From NCBI GenBank assembly GCA_029946105.1, contig JAQSDW010000074.1, positions 1 through 46,434 of the forward strand: a stretch of DNA of 46,434 bases. Reading direction: 5' to 3'. Positions 35,718 to 44,887 of the stretch are shown piece after piece (position 1 is the first letter of the stretch; every line of letters starts with the position of its first letter). The notes below the pieces were generated by a model. It ran no database searches. It was given only the letters and a program-made list of their open reading frames with translations, and was not told the DNA's origin. Source of the stretch: Reyranella sp. (GTDB lineage: Bacteria; Pseudomonadota; Alphaproteobacteria; Reyranellales; Reyranellaceae). A program made the translations under genes and the position numbers.

Positions 35718-36365
35718 ATGGCCCTGATGAAGACCGCCGTCATCCCCGAGTTCTTCGCCCGCCTCGCGGCTGCGATGCCGGAACCCGAGACCGAGCTGGA
35801 ATATGAAAACGTCTATCACCTGCTGGTGGCGGTCGTGCTCTCGGCCCAGGCGACCGACGTCGGCGTGAACCGTGCGACGGGGCCGCTGTTCAAGATCATC
35901 AAGACACCGGCCGAGATGCTCGCACTCGGCGAGAAGAAACTGATCGATCACATCAAGACGATCGGGCTGTTCCGCACCAAGGCCAAGAACGTGATCGGCC
36001 TCAGCCATCTCCTGATCGAGCGGCATGGCGGCGAGGTGCCGCACACGCACGAGGAGCTGCAGGCGCTGCCCGGCGTCGGCCGCAAGACGGCCAACGTGGT
36101 GATGAACGTGGCCTTCGGCGAGGCGACCATCGCCGTCGACACCCATATCTTCCGGGTCGGCAACCGCACCGGGCTCGCTCCCGGCAAGAACCCGCTGCAG
36201 GTCGAGCTGAAACTGTTGAAGCGCGTGCCCGAGGAGTATCGTCTGCATGCCCACCACTGGCTGATCCTGCACGGCCGCTACACCTGCAAGGCGCGCACGC
36301 CGCTCTGCCCTGCCTGCGTCGTGGCCGACCTCTGTACGTTCAAGGGGAAGACTTTAGCGGCGTAG
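35718..36365 (+). CDS. nth: Endonuclease III
   Basis: 215 residues (a later ATG at 35727 is possible). Helix-hairpin-helix LPGVGRKTANVV with the catalytic Lys in it, catalytic Asp in IAVDTHIFRV, and the iron-sulfur loop C-x6-C-x2-C-x5-C (CKARTPLCPACVVADLC). It removes oxidised pyrimidines and nicks the abasic site. It is separated by 13 bases from the divergent DUF2244 gene. The start lacks a good Shine-Dalgarno site, so leaderless translation is possible. Confidence 0.97.
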   Translation: MALMKTAVIPEFFARLAAAMPEPETELEYENVYHLLVAVVLSAQATDVGVNRATGPLFKIIKTPAEMLALGEKKLIDHIKTIGLFRTKAKNVIGLSHLLIERHGGEVPHTHEELQALPGVGRKTANVVMNVAFGEATIAVDTHIFRVGNRTGLAPGKNPLQVELKLLKRVPEEYRLHAHHWLILHGRYTCKARTPLCPACVVADLCTFKGKTLAA

Positions 36366-36381
36366 AGGCGCCGCCCGGCAA

Positions 36382-36828
36382 TCAGGCGAGCGCCCGCAGG
36401 CCGGCGCGCAACGCCTTTGCCTCGGTGTGCGCGAGGCGCCCGTCGATCTCGCCATGCGTCCGTTCCCAGGTCGCCATCGCGGATCGCAGGATCCGTCGCC
36501 CAGCCGTCGTCAGCGTCAGCCGCCGTGCGCGTCGATCCGCGGGATCGACGGAGATCCTGACCAGACCTCGCCGCTCCAGCGGCTTCAGGTTGGCGGTGAG
36601 CGTGGTGCGATCCATCACGAGCAAGGACGCGATCGAGCCGATCGACGGCGGCTTCGGCTGGTTGAGCGACGTCAGCAGCGAGAACTGGCCGCTTGTCAGG
36701 CCGAAGGGGGCCAGCGCCTCGTCGAAGCGGCGCGCCAGCGCACGCGCGGCGCGCTGGGCGGCGAAGCACAGACAATGATCGTAGACATGCAACGTGGTGT
36801 CGAAGGAGGCGTTGTCAATCTTTGACAT
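36382..36828 (-). CDS. MarR-family transcriptional regulator
   Basis: 148 residues. Winged helix with the typical recognition helix (IASLLVMDRTTLTANLKPLE) and wing RRGLVRISVDPADRRARRLTLT, flanked by dimerisation helices. It is divergent from the tandem DUF1428 gene and probably represses both. On its own strand a TTGACA at 36863-36858 and a weak GTAAAT 18 bases on would place transcription start at or next to the ATG, so its message may be leaderless. No Shine-Dalgarno site is seen. The ligand is unknown. Confidence 0.93.
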   Translation of the reverse strand: MSKIDNASFDTTLHVYDHCLCFAAQRAARALARRFDEALAPFGLTSGQFSLLTSLNQPKPPSIGSIASLLVMDRTTLTANLKPLERRGLVRISVDPADRRARRLTLTTAGRRILRSAMATWERTHGEIDGRLAHTEAKALRAGLRALA

Positions 36829-36863
36829 GGTCTATTTACGTTGATATCAACCTATCATGTCAA
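36822..36863. promoter_or_regulatory. Divergent promoter with palindromic operator (MarR / DUF1428)
   Basis: On the plus strand TTGACA (36822-36827), 17 bases, then TATCAA (36845-36850) forms a good sigma-70 promoter for the DUF1428 gene, with transcription expected near 36857. The perfect 12-base palindrome GTTGATATCAAC (36840-36851) covers that -10. An outer repeat TTGACAT/ATGTCAA (36822-36828, 36857-36863) gives each strand a perfect -35. A MarR dimer on the palindrome would block both promoters. Confidence 0.75.
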
Positions 36864-36886
36864 GCCCGAACAGCAGGAGTGAAGCC

Positions 36887-37615
36887 ATGGCTTATGTGCA
36901 AGGATTCATCGTTCCCGTGCCGACCGCGAACAAGGAAGCCTATCGCAAGCTCGCCGCGGATCTCGCCCCGGTGTTCAAGGAACTCGGCGCGACCCGCCTG
37001 GTCGAGGCGTGGGGCGACGACTTGCCCGACGGCAAGCTGACCGACTTCAAGGGTGCGGTGAAGGCGAAGCCGGACGAGGTCGTGGTGTTCTCGTGGCTAG
37101 AATTTCCCAGCAAGGCAGTGTGCGACGCGGCCCACGAAAAGATGATGAGCGACCCGCGCATGAAGGATATGGGGTTGGCGATGCCGTTCGATGGCCAGCG
37201 CATGATCTTCGGCGGCTTCACGGCCATGCTCGACGAGCGCACGAACATCGGAAACACTGGGGGCAAGACCGGCTACATCGACGGCTTCGTCGCACCAGTG
37301 CCCCTGGCCAACAAGGCGGCCTATCTCGAGATGGCCACCAGGGCCGCTGCGCTCTTCAAGGAGGTCGGTGCCGTCCGCGTGGTCGAGACGTGGGGCGAGA
37401 ACGTGCCCGACGGCAAGATCACCGACTACAAGGGTGCGGTGAGGGCCACGGGAGACGAGAAGATCGTCTACTCTTGGGTCGAATGGCCCTCGAAGGCGGT
37501 GCGCGACGAAGGCTGGAAGAAGATGATGGCCGACGAGCGCATGAAGAACCACCAGATGCCGTTCGACGGCAAGCGCCTGATCTACGGCGGCTTCGCGCCG
37601 ATCGTCGACGCCTAG
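36887..37615 (+). CDS. Tandem DUF1428 protein
   Basis: 242 residues from the ATG at 36887 (AGGAG 7 bases upstream). Two DUF1428 domains are fused head to tail: VQGFIVPVPTANKEAYRKLA through MPFDGQRMIFGGF, and IDGFVAPVPLANKAAYLEMA through MPFDGKRLIYGGF. The single domain is a ferredoxin-like alpha/beta barrel of about 115 residues that normally forms dimers; a fused pair could fold as an intramolecular dimer with two different active-site halves. Function of DUF1428 is unknown. Likely repressed by the divergent MarR protein. Confidence 0.9.
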   Translation: MAYVQGFIVPVPTANKEAYRKLAADLAPVFKELGATRLVEAWGDDLPDGKLTDFKGAVKAKPDEVVVFSWLEFPSKAVCDAAHEKMMSDPRMKDMGLAMPFDGQRMIFGGFTAMLDERTNIGNTGGKTGYIDGFVAPVPLANKAAYLEMATRAAALFKEVGAVRVVETWGENVPDGKITDYKGAVRATGDEKIVYSWVEWPSKAVRDEGWKKMMADERMKNHQMPFDGKRLIYGGFAPIVDA

Positions 37616-37631
37616 GCGAACACCCCTAGGC
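37610..37631. terminator. Bidirectional hairpin that contains both stop codons
   Basis: GCCTAGG (37610-37616) and CCTAGGC (37625-37631) form a perfect 7-base stem with an 8-base loop. The TAG of the DUF1428 gene lies in the left arm and the stop of the convergent YdhR-like gene in the right arm. There is no T-run, so termination would be weak or need a factor. The symmetry is striking for two convergent stops. Confidence 0.45.
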
Positions 37632-37944
37632 TGCGTCGGCCAGGATCTTGTCGCTGTCGTTGTCGACGATGACGGCGGTCTCGAAATAACGAATGTCCGG
37701 CGGAGCGCCATAGCGCTCCGCGATATAGGCCTGCCAGGCCGGCGTGTAGACCGCCTCGGCGTCGGCGCAGCTCTTCCACAGATAGACGCCGCCGCCGATC
37801 CGCTTGTCGCCGTCGAACAGATAGTACTTTCGAACGAGACCCTTCATGCCGCGGTACTTGGGCGCCGAGCCCTTGAACAGCTCCGCGGCCTTCTTCGCGT
37901 CAATGCCGTCCCGGCAGCTTGAAATTCACGATGGCGGTGATCAT
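37626..37944 (-). pseudogene. YdhR-like putative mono-oxygenase gene, frameshifted near its start
   Basis: A good RBS (GGAGG) precedes the ATG at 37944, which reads MITAIVNFKLPGR and then hits TGA at 37900-37902. From about 37905 the next frame continues GIDAKKAAELFKGSAPKYRG and on to MKGLVRKYYLFDGDKRIGGG, DIRYFETAVIVDND. Together they give about 105 residues, the usual length of YdhR-like dimeric ferredoxin-fold proteins. A deletion of two bases (CG) in the CCGGGACGG stretch explains the shift. An internal start at 37847 would give only 73 residues and miss the first strand. Pseudogene or sequencing error. Confidence 0.8.
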
Positions 37945-37956
37945 GAGTCGCCTCCC

Positions 37957-39333
37957 TCAGAGTTGAGCGCGCTCCTCGCGCACCTTCCACAGCAGCACGA
38001 AGCCTAGCACCAGGAAAAACAGCACGCACGCCATGCCGAGCCGGGTCGAGCCGGTCGCGGCCGTCACGATGCCGATGGCGAGCGGCGTCATCCAGGCGGT
38101 GGCGCGGCCCGAGAGCGCGAACAGGCCAAAGAATTCGCCGCTCATCTCGTGCGGCGCCAGCCGGCCGACCAGGGTGCGGCTGGCCGCCTGCATCGGGCCC
38201 ATGCAGAAGCCCAGCAGCAGGGCGAAGCCCATCAGAGTCTTTTCCTGGACCGAGCCGAACAGGCCGCGCGTCGGGCTGATGGGATCGACCGGAATGACAA
38301 AGAGCACGTGGGTGGCGGTGACGCCGACGATGCCCATGGTGGCCACGATCACGCCGGCGATCGCGAACTGCACCGTGCGCTTGCTGCCGATCCAGTCGTC
38401 GAGGCGGCCACCCAGGAAGGCGCCCGGGATTGCGAACACGGTGAGGATGATGCCGAAGATACCCAGCGTCACCGTGCTCCAGCCGAAGGTCGCGGCGGCA
38501 TAGACGCCGCCGAAGGCGATGATGGCTGCGAGGCCGTCGTTGTAGAGCATGAAGGCCATCAGGTAGCGCAGCACGTTGCCGAAGCGCGGGATGCGCTTCA
38601 GCGTCGAGAGCAGCGAGCGGCCGCCTTCCCGCGCCGCGACGAGCAGCGGCTGGCGCGCCGCACCGGCTGAATCGGGCGTGAACAGGAACATCGGCAGCAC
38701 GAAGATCGCGAGCCACACGGCGGCTGCGGGACCGACCAGGCGTTCGAGTTCGTGGGTCGCGGGATCGAGCCCGAACAGCGGCCGGTCATTGGTTGTGGCG
38801 AGGCCGAACATCGAGGGCATCGACACCGCGAGCACGATGAAGAGCGAGATGAGGCCGCCGCAATAGCCCAGGCCCCAGCCGAAGCCGCTGAGGCGTCCCA
38901 TCTGCTCGGGGCGCACGATGTTGGGCAGCTGGGCGTTGTTGAACACGATCGACATTTCCGCGCCGATGGTGGCCGCGATCACCGCCCAGCTGATCGGCAT
39001 GATGAGGTCGGGCCGGTTGGGGTAGGCGAACCAGAGGCCGGCGCAGCCCGCCACCAGCAGAAGCTGGAAGGCGAAGATGTAGGGTTTGCGCCGCCCGCCG
39101 GCATCGGCCATGGCGCCCAGGAAAGGACTCATGAGCGCGATCAGGATGCCCGAGGCGGACTGCGTGAAGGCCCAGGCCGACTGGCCCTGCACCGGATCGC
39201 CCACCAGGACGTTGGCGAAGTAGGGCGCGAAGATGAAGGTGGTGATGATGGTGAAGAAGGGCTGGTTGGCCCAGTCGAACAGGGCCCAACTGAACTGGCC
39301 GAGCTTCGATGCTTCGCGAGGCGTGTCGGTCAT
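37957..39333 (-). CDS. MFS permease, Atg22/UMF1-like
   Basis: 458 residues from the ATG at 39333. Ten to twelve membrane spans. The first is FSWALFDWANQPFFTIITTF, the N-terminal signature of the UMF1/Atg22 branch of the major facilitator superfamily. Further motifs LGAMADAGGRRKPYIFAF (the loop 2-3 signature) and GGRLDDWIGSKRTVQFAI are present. Substrate unknown; Atg22 exports amino acids from yeast vacuoles. It overlaps the Nudix hydrolase gene by 4 bases (ATGA), so the two are translationally coupled. Confidence 0.88.
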   Translation of the reverse strand: MTDTPREASKLGQFSWALFDWANQPFFTIITTFIFAPYFANVLVGDPVQGQSAWAFTQSASGILIALMSPFLGAMADAGGRRKPYIFAFQLLLVAGCAGLWFAYPNRPDLIMPISWAVIAATIGAEMSIVFNNAQLPNIVRPEQMGRLSGFGWGLGYCGGLISLFIVLAVSMPSMFGLATTNDRPLFGLDPATHELERLVGPAAAVWLAIFVLPMFLFTPDSAGAARQPLLVAAREGGRSLLSTLKRIPRFGNVLRYLMAFMLYNDGLAAIIAFGGVYAAATFGWSTVTLGIFGIILTVFAIPGAFLGGRLDDWIGSKRTVQFAIAGVIVATMGIVGVTATHVLFVIPVDPISPTRGLFGSVQEKTLMGFALLLGFCMGPMQAASRTLVGRLAPHEMSGEFFGLFALSGRATAWMTPLAIGIVTAATGSTRLGMACVLFFLVLGFVLLWKVREERAQL

Positions 39334-39809
39334 GTGCGGGCAGTATGCCCGAGAACGCGCCGTGGCAGTTGCCAGATCGCGGCGCGGTTTGTGGGCGAAA
39401 AGACCTTCTGCATCGCCTCCTGCCAGGGCAGCCACATCTGGGCCACATGCTCGGCCGGATCGAGGGTCGCGAGGGAAAGCGCCGGTACCTGGAAGCCGAA
39501 GACGTGCTCGACGTTATGGGTCACGTCGGGCGCATAGCGGGCCCGCCACTGGGCCCAGATCTCGTAACGGTTGGTGAGCCGCCAGTCGGTGAGCGTGCCG
39601 GCCGACAGGCCGGTCTCCTCCAGAAGCTCGCGGCGGGCTGTCGCCTCGAGGTCCGGATCGTCGGGCTCACGCGAACCGGTCACCGACTGCCACAGGCCGC
39701 CGTCACGTTTATTGGCGCTGGCCCGTTCGAGCAGCAGCACGTCCAGCCGGGGCGTGTGGATCACGACCAGCACCGATTCAGGGAGCTTGAAGGCCATCGG
39801 GGCCAGCAT
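39330..39809 (-). CDS. nudB: Nudix hydrolase, NudB-like (dihydroneopterin triphosphate diphosphatase)
   Basis: 159 residues from ATG at 39809 (GGGA about 7 bases upstream); a start at 39797 is also possible. N-terminus [18 protein letters not shown] and SVTGS precede the Nudix box, whose [10 protein letters not shown] is visible. The order VVI, WQSVTGS, Nudix box is that of E. coli NudB, which acts in folate synthesis. It overlaps the MFS gene by 4 bases. Divergent from dapD with 32 bases between starts. Confidence 0.85.
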   Translation of the reverse strand: MLAPMAFKLPESVLVVIHTPRLDVLLLERASANKRDGGLWQSVTGSREPDDPDLEATARRELLEETGLSAGTLTDWRLTNRYEIWAQWRARYAPDVTHNVEHVFGFQVPALSLATLDPAEHVAQMWLPWQEAMQKVFSPTNRAAIWQLPRRVLGHTART

Positions 39810-39841
39810 ATAAGGTCCCGCGTCAGTTTTCCGAGGGAACA

Positions 39842-40681
<840 letters not shown>

Positions 40682-40691
40682 GGAAGGCGGG

Positions 40692-41663
40692 ATGACCGAG
40701 CCGCTGCAAAGCCAAGTCCTCCCCCAGCGCCTCCTGTGGCGCGGCGATTCCCTGCCCGCGGAGGCCGGCAAGATCGCGCTGCCGCGTGATGTCGAGGCCG
40801 AACTCGACGCGCTGGTCGCCTCGCTCGACCGCGATCCGGTGCCGCTCCTGCTGCTGCGTGCCGAAGACTACACGCTCGACGCTTCGCGCCGGTTCATGGC
40901 CACGGTGAAGCAGAGCCTCGATGCCGGGCCGGGCTTCGCCATCGTCGACCGCCTGCCGGTCGAACGCTGGTCGGAGAGCGGCCTGCGCGCCGTGTGGTGG
41001 CTGCTGGCCTCGCTGGTCGCGCGGCCGGTCGCGCAGAAATGGGACGGCACCTCGATCTACGACGTGCGCGATCTCGGCCGGCCGCCGGGCAATGGCGTGC
41101 GGCCCGACGTCACCAACGCCGAGCAGAACTTCCATACCGACAACAGTTACAACCTCGTGCCGCCGCACTATGTCGGCCTGCTGTGCGTGCGCACGGCGAT
41201 GGAAGGCGGCGTGAGCGGCATCGTGAGCTTTGCCGCCGCCCACGAGGAGATGCGCAAAAGGCACTCCAACCTGCTTCCACGGCTCTACCAGCCGTTCCAT
41301 TTCGACCGCCAGCGCGAGCATGCGCCCGACGATGTCATGACGACCTGGCACCCGATGCTGGAGAGCGAAGACGGCCGGCTGATCGCGCGGCTGTCGCGCT
41401 TCCAGGTGAAGAACGGATATAGACTGGCCGGCGCCGAACTCGATCCGGAAGGTGCTGCGGCCATCGAAGCCTTCGAGGGGATTCTCACCGCACCGGGCAT
41501 GTCGGCCCGCTTCCAGTTCGAGCCGGGCCAGATGCAGCTGATCGACAACCGCGCGCTCGGCCACAAGCGCACCGCCTTCCGCGACTGGCCGGACCCCGAA
41601 CGCAAGCGCCTGCTGATCAGGCTGTGGCTGCGCGACAGCGGAAGCCGCGCCTACAACGGCTGA
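40692..41663 (+). CDS. TauD/TfdA-family dioxygenase (second copy)
   Basis: 323 residues. Fe ligands His148 and Asp150 in FHTDNSYN, distal His near 291 in RALGHKRTAF, and Arg in PERKRLLIRLWLR. It is a paralogue of the protein at 11823-12878: LPVERWSxSGLRAVWWLL corresponds to LPVERWSMREAATAFFGL, and FRDWPDPERKRLLIRLWL to FVDWPEPERRRHLLRLWL. Lies 11 bases after dapD, so it is probably co-transcribed with it, though a role in lysine synthesis is not implied. Substrate unknown. Confidence 0.85.
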   Translation: MTEPLQSQVLPQRLLWRGDSLPAEAGKIALPRDVEAELDALVASLDRDPVPLLLLRAEDYTLDASRRFMATVKQSLDAGPGFAIVDRLPVERWSESGLRAVWWLLASLVARPVAQKWDGTSIYDVRDLGRPPGNGVRPDVTNAEQNFHTDNSYNLVPPHYVGLLCVRTAMEGGVSGIVSFAAAHEEMRKRHSNLLPRLYQPFHFDRQREHAPDDVMTTWHPMLESEDGRLIARLSRFQVKNGYRLAGAELDPEGAAAIEAFEGILTAPGMSARFQFEPGQMQLIDNRALGHKRTAFRDWPDPERKRLLIRLWLRDSGSRAYNG

Positions 41664-41678
41664 GCCCCGCAGGGGCCC

Positions 41679-42143
41679 TCAGCGGTGGCGCGCCCACTCC
41701 GGCTGCTTCTTCAGATGCGCGCCTTCCTTGGCCAGAATCTTGGCGGTGCGCTCGGGGGCGAAGCCCAGCTCGACGAAGGCCGGGCCAACGTTGGCCACCT
41801 CGCGATAGTCGGCGATCTTGCCGTCGCGCAAGCTCATCATCGAGCAGCCCTCGAAGCCCACGCGCCGGCCCGCGGCCTCAGGCAGCTTCGAGACGTAGCT
41901 GAAGGTGTAGTAGGCGTAGAGCATGCGGCCGTCGCTCACCGGCCGGTGCATCTCCCAGCGGAAGTCCTGCGCGGTGCGATAGAACCAGTCGTCGATCATC
42001 TCGGCGATCTTCGCAGGGCCTGTGAAGTCGCCGTAGAAAACGTCGTGATAGACGCCGTCCTCGGTGAACAGGCTGGCGAAACCCTTGCCGTCGCGGCGTT
42101 CGACGGCGGAGCAGAAGGCCTTCAGCAGTGCGGACGTTTCCAT
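41679..42143 (-). CDS. NTF2/SnoaL-like protein
   Basis: 154 residues from the ATG at 42143 (GGGAGG 8 bases upstream). The N-terminal helix FCSAVERRDGKGFASLFTED, then VYHDVFYGDFTGPAKIAEMI and a series of beta strands (YAYYTFSYVSKLPEAAGRRV), give the cone-shaped SnoaL/NTF2 fold. Such proteins are small-molecule isomerases, hydrolases or binding proteins. The C-terminal extension (RTAKILAKEGAHLKKQPEWA) is longer than usual. Convergent with the TauD-like gene, 15 bases apart. Confidence 0.8.
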   Translation of the reverse strand: METSALLKAFCSAVERRDGKGFASLFTEDGVYHDVFYGDFTGPAKIAEMIDDWFYRTAQDFRWEMHRPVSDGRMLYAYYTFSYVSKLPEAAGRRVGFEGCSMMSLRDGKIADYREVANVGPAFVELGFAPERTAKILAKEGAHLKKQPEWARHR

Positions 42144-42221
42144 CGTTATTCCTCCCGGATTTGCCGCAATCATGACTAAACTGGCGCGACCGGCCAAGGG
42201 CGCCGCGAGGGAGAGACCCGC

Positions 42222-42773
42222 ATGAGCTTCTGGATCGTCATCGGCATTCTCGTCGTCATCGGCCTGTGGCTGATCGCGCTCTACAACGGCCTGGTCGGCG
42301 GCCGCAACCAGGCGCAGACCGCCTGGAGCCAGATCGACGTGCAACTGAAGCGCCGTCACGATCTCATTCCCAACCTCGTGCAGGTGGTGAAGGACGCCAT
42401 GGGCTACGAGCAGGAGACGCTCACCAAGGTCGTGCAGGCGCGCAACACCGCCGCGGCCGCCAGCGGCCCGGCGCAGGCGGGTCCCGCCGAAGCGGCGCTG
42501 ACCCAGGCCACGCGCGGGCTGTTTGCCTTGATGGAGAACTACCCGCAGCTCAAAGCCAACGACAACGTGAAGCAGCTGCAGGAAGAGCTGACGACGACCG
42601 AGAACAAGATCGCCTTCGCGCGCCAGTTCTACAACGACTCGGTGAACAGCTATAACACCCGCCGCCAGACCTTCCCGGCCGTGCTGGCCGCGGCGTCGCT
42701 GGGTTTTGGGCCGATCGAGCTCTTCAACATGCCCGAGACCGAGCGCGAAGTGCCCAAGGTCGCGCTGCGCTAG
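42222..42773 (+). CDS. lemA: LemA family protein
   Basis: 183 residues. N-terminal membrane anchor ([20 protein letters not shown]), then coiled helices with the LemA motif [20 protein letters not shown] and the C-terminal [20 protein letters not shown]. Often paired with HtpX-type M48 peptidases, as here, with 15 bases between them. Precise biochemical role unknown; the pair is linked to membrane homeostasis. Confidence 0.93.
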   Translation: MSFWIVIGILVVIGLWLIALYNGLVGGRNQAQTAWSQIDVQLKRRHDLIPNLVQVVKDAMGYEQETLTKVVQARNTAAAASGPAQAGPAEAALTQATRGLFALMENYPQLKANDNVKQLQEELTTTENKIAFARQFYNDSVNSYNTRRQTFPAVLAAASLGFGPIELFNMPETEREVPKVALR

Positions 42774-42788
42774 GCCGCAGGCCGCGGC

Positions 42789-43739
42789 ATGGCCGCCACC
42801 GCCGACTTCGTCGCCGCCCAGAAGGAGAACCGCCGCAACACGATGGTGTTGCTGGTGCTCCTGACGGCGCTCGCCGCCCTGGTCGGCTACCTGATCGGCT
42901 GGATCCTCGAGAGCGAGGGCTCGGACACGATGCCGGCGGTGAGCGCTCTCGGCATCGGTGCCGCGGGCGTGATGGCCGCGATCAGCGTCGGCTGGAGCCT
43001 GATCTCGCTCGCGGTCGGCGACCGCATGGTGCTGTCGATGGCGGGCGCCAAGCTGATCGAGCAGCAGGATGCCCCGCAGCTCTACAACGTGGTCGAGGAA
43101 ATCTCGATCGCGTCCGGCGTGCCGATGCCCAAGGTGATGGTGATCGAGACCGATGCACTCAATGCCTTCGCCACCGGCAACCGGGTCGGCAACGGCACTA
43201 TCGCCGTGACGCGCGGCCTGCTCGATACGCTCAGCCGCGACGAGCTGCAGGGCGTGGTGGCGCACGAAATGGCCCATCTCGCCAATCTCGACACGCGCTA
43301 CATGGTGGTGGTCGGCGTCACGGTCGGCCTGATCGCGCTGGTCTGCGACATGAGCTTGCGCACGCTCAACTGGGGTTCTACGCAGCGGCGCAGCGACAGC
43401 AAGGGCAAATCGGGCGGTGGCATTTTGATCATCGTGCTGCTGGTGGTCGCGATCCTGGCGCCGCTGGCGGCCAAGGCGGTGCAGATGGCGGTGTCGCGCC
43501 AGCGCGAATATCTGGCCGATGCCACGTCAGTGCAGTTCACGCGCAATCCCGCCGGGCTGATCTCCGCCCTTGGCAAGCTCGCAGAAAAGGCGGCACCCTT
43601 CCCCGGCGTGAGCCGTGCCACGCAGCATCTCTTCATCGTCAACCCGATCCATGAATTCAACTCGAAGACTCCGGCACTTTTGGCCACGCATCCCGACATC
43701 GAGGATCGCATCGCTCGCCTGCGCGCTCTGGGCAGCTAG
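42789..43739 (+). CDS. M48 membrane metallopeptidase (HtpX-like)
   Basis: 316 residues. Two N-terminal spans, zinc motif HEMAH in [20 protein letters not shown], third ligand probably Glu in [15 protein letters not shown], and two more spans in between ([29 protein letters not shown]). HtpX-like proteases cut misfolded inner-membrane proteins on the cytoplasmic side. LemA is its direct neighbour. The last 89 bases overlap the probable signal-peptide region of the glycerophosphodiesterase gene in another frame. Confidence 0.9.
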   Translation: MAATADFVAAQKENRRNTMVLLVLLTALAALVGYLIGWILESEGSDTMPAVSALGIGAAGVMAAISVGWSLISLAVGDRMVLSMAGAKLIEQQDAPQLYNVVEEISIASGVPMPKVMVIETDALNAFATGNRVGNGTIAVTRGLLDTLSRDELQGVVAHEMAHLANLDTRYMVVVGVTVGLIALVCDMSLRTLNWGSTQRRSDSKGKSGGGILIIVLLVVAILAPLAAKAVQMAVSRQREYLADATSVQFTRNPAGLISALGKLAEKAAPFPGVSRATQHLFIVNPIHEFNSKTPALLATHPDIEDRIARLRALGS

Positions 43740-44649
43740 CCTGGGCACCGCCGTGGCCTTCGACCTGCAGGGCCATCGCGGCGCCCGTGGGTTGGCGCCG
43801 GAGAACACGCTGGCCGGCTTCAAGGTCGCGCTCGAGACGGGCGTCACCACGCTCGAAACAGATCTTGCCATCACCAGGGACGGCCAGGTCGTCATCAGCC
43901 ACGACCCGTACCTCAATCCCGACCTGACGCGCGGCTTAGACGGGCAATGGCTTACCGGTCCTGGCCCGACCATCCGCACGCTCACCCTCGATCAGCTCAA
44001 GAGTTACGACATCGGCCGGGTCAATCCGGCGAGCAAATACGCCCAGCAGTTTCCTGAACAGAAGCCGGTGGACGGCCAGCGCTTCCCCACGCTGCCCGAG
44101 TTCTTTGCCCTCGCGGGACCCGACGTGCGCTTCAACATCGAGATCAAGACCGATCCCAACAAGCCGGACCTCACCGTCGACCCGGCGCGCTTCGCGGTCC
44201 TGGCCGTCGACGCCATCCGCAAGGGCAAGGCCGCGGAGCGCAGCACGCTCCAGTCGTTCGACTGGCGCGGCCTCATGGAGGCGAAAAAGCTGGCGCCCGA
44301 GATCGCGGCCGGCTGCCTCACCATCGAGAGCAACAACTTCGACACGGTGCAGCGCGCCAGCGGCCGGCCCTCGCCCTGGCTGGGCGGGCTCGATCTCGCG
44401 GCACACGGCGGCTCGGTGCCGCGGCTGGCCAAGGCCGCCGGCTGCGCCACCTGGTCGCCGTTCTGGCGCAACGTCGATGCAGGCAACGTGAAGGAAGCCC
44501 AGGCGCTCGGCCTGAAGGTCGTGCCCTGGACGGTGAACGTGCCGGCCGAGATGGACCGGCTGATCGACCTGGGCGTCGACGGCCTCATCACCGACTATCC
44601 CGACCGCGCCCTGCCGATCCTGGCCGCCAAGGGCCTGAAGGCGCGGTAA
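43651..44649 (+). CDS. glpQ: Glycerophosphodiester phosphodiesterase (GlpQ-like)
   Basis: 332 residues from ATG at 43651, a start that overlaps the HtpX-like gene by 89 bases. A shorter GTG start at 43753 without signal peptide is the alternative. With the longer start the N-terminus is basic, then hydrophobic ([17 protein letters not shown]), like a Sec signal. The mature enzyme has LQGHRGARGLAPENTLAGF, ETDLAITRDGQVVISHDP and FNIEIKTD, with the His pair and Glu/Asp metal ligands of the GDPD family. It cleaves glycerophosphodiesters to glycerol-3-phosphate. No RBS was seen for either start. Confidence 0.82.
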   Translation: MNSTRRLRHFWPRIPTSRIASLACALWAASLGTAVAFDLQGHRGARGLAPENTLAGFKVALETGVTTLETDLAITRDGQVVISHDPYLNPDLTRGLDGQWLTGPGPTIRTLTLDQLKSYDIGRVNPASKYAQQFPEQKPVDGQRFPTLPEFFALAGPDVRFNIEIKTDPNKPDLTVDPARFAVLAVDAIRKGKAAERSTLQSFDWRGLMEAKKLAPEIAAGCLTIESNNFDTVQRASGRPSPWLGGLDLAAHGGSVPRLAKAAGCATWSPFWRNVDAGNVKEAQALGLKVVPWTVNVPAEMDRLIDLGVDGLITDYPDRALPILAAKGLKAR

Positions 44650-44766
44650 AGGGGGTCCAAACCCTCCCCCATTCCCGCGGGGCGATTTTCGCCATCCCGC
44701 CTCGATAAAAGCCAGTAACGGCGCGCCTTTGACGCGCTCAACCGACACACCAATGTGTGACAATTT

Positions 44767-44796
44767 CTGTGCGTCGACCTGTGCGCGCACCTGTGC
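44767..44796. repeat. Three CTGTGC units 12 bases apart upstream of the GntR gene
   Basis: CTGTGC occurs at 44767, 44779 and 44791, each 12 bases apart, in the 238-base gap between the phosphodiesterase and the GntR gene. The second unit sits in the palindrome GTGCGCGCAC. No reading frame or terminator was found in the gap. The units lie 56-85 bases upstream of the proposed -35 and may be an activator array. Confidence 0.5.
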
Positions 44797-44851
44797 TCCT
44801 CCTGGCCGGCTACCCTGGCGCCATGGCGCGCCGTACGTCGGGCCACAGAGG

Positions 44852-44884
44852 TTGATCTCGGCGGCGCGTGTTCTGTATACAGAA
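44852..44884 (+). promoter_or_regulatory. Promoter and palindromic operator of the GntR gene
   Basis: TTGATC (44852-44857), 18 bases, TATACA (44876-44881) would start transcription at about 44888, the A of the ATG, so the message is probably leaderless. The perfect 14-base palindrome TTCTGTATACAGAA (44871-44884) covers the -10 and ends 3 bases before the ATG, as expected for autorepression by the encoded GntR protein. No Shine-Dalgarno site precedes the ATG. Confidence 0.75.
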
Positions 44885-44887
44885 CCC

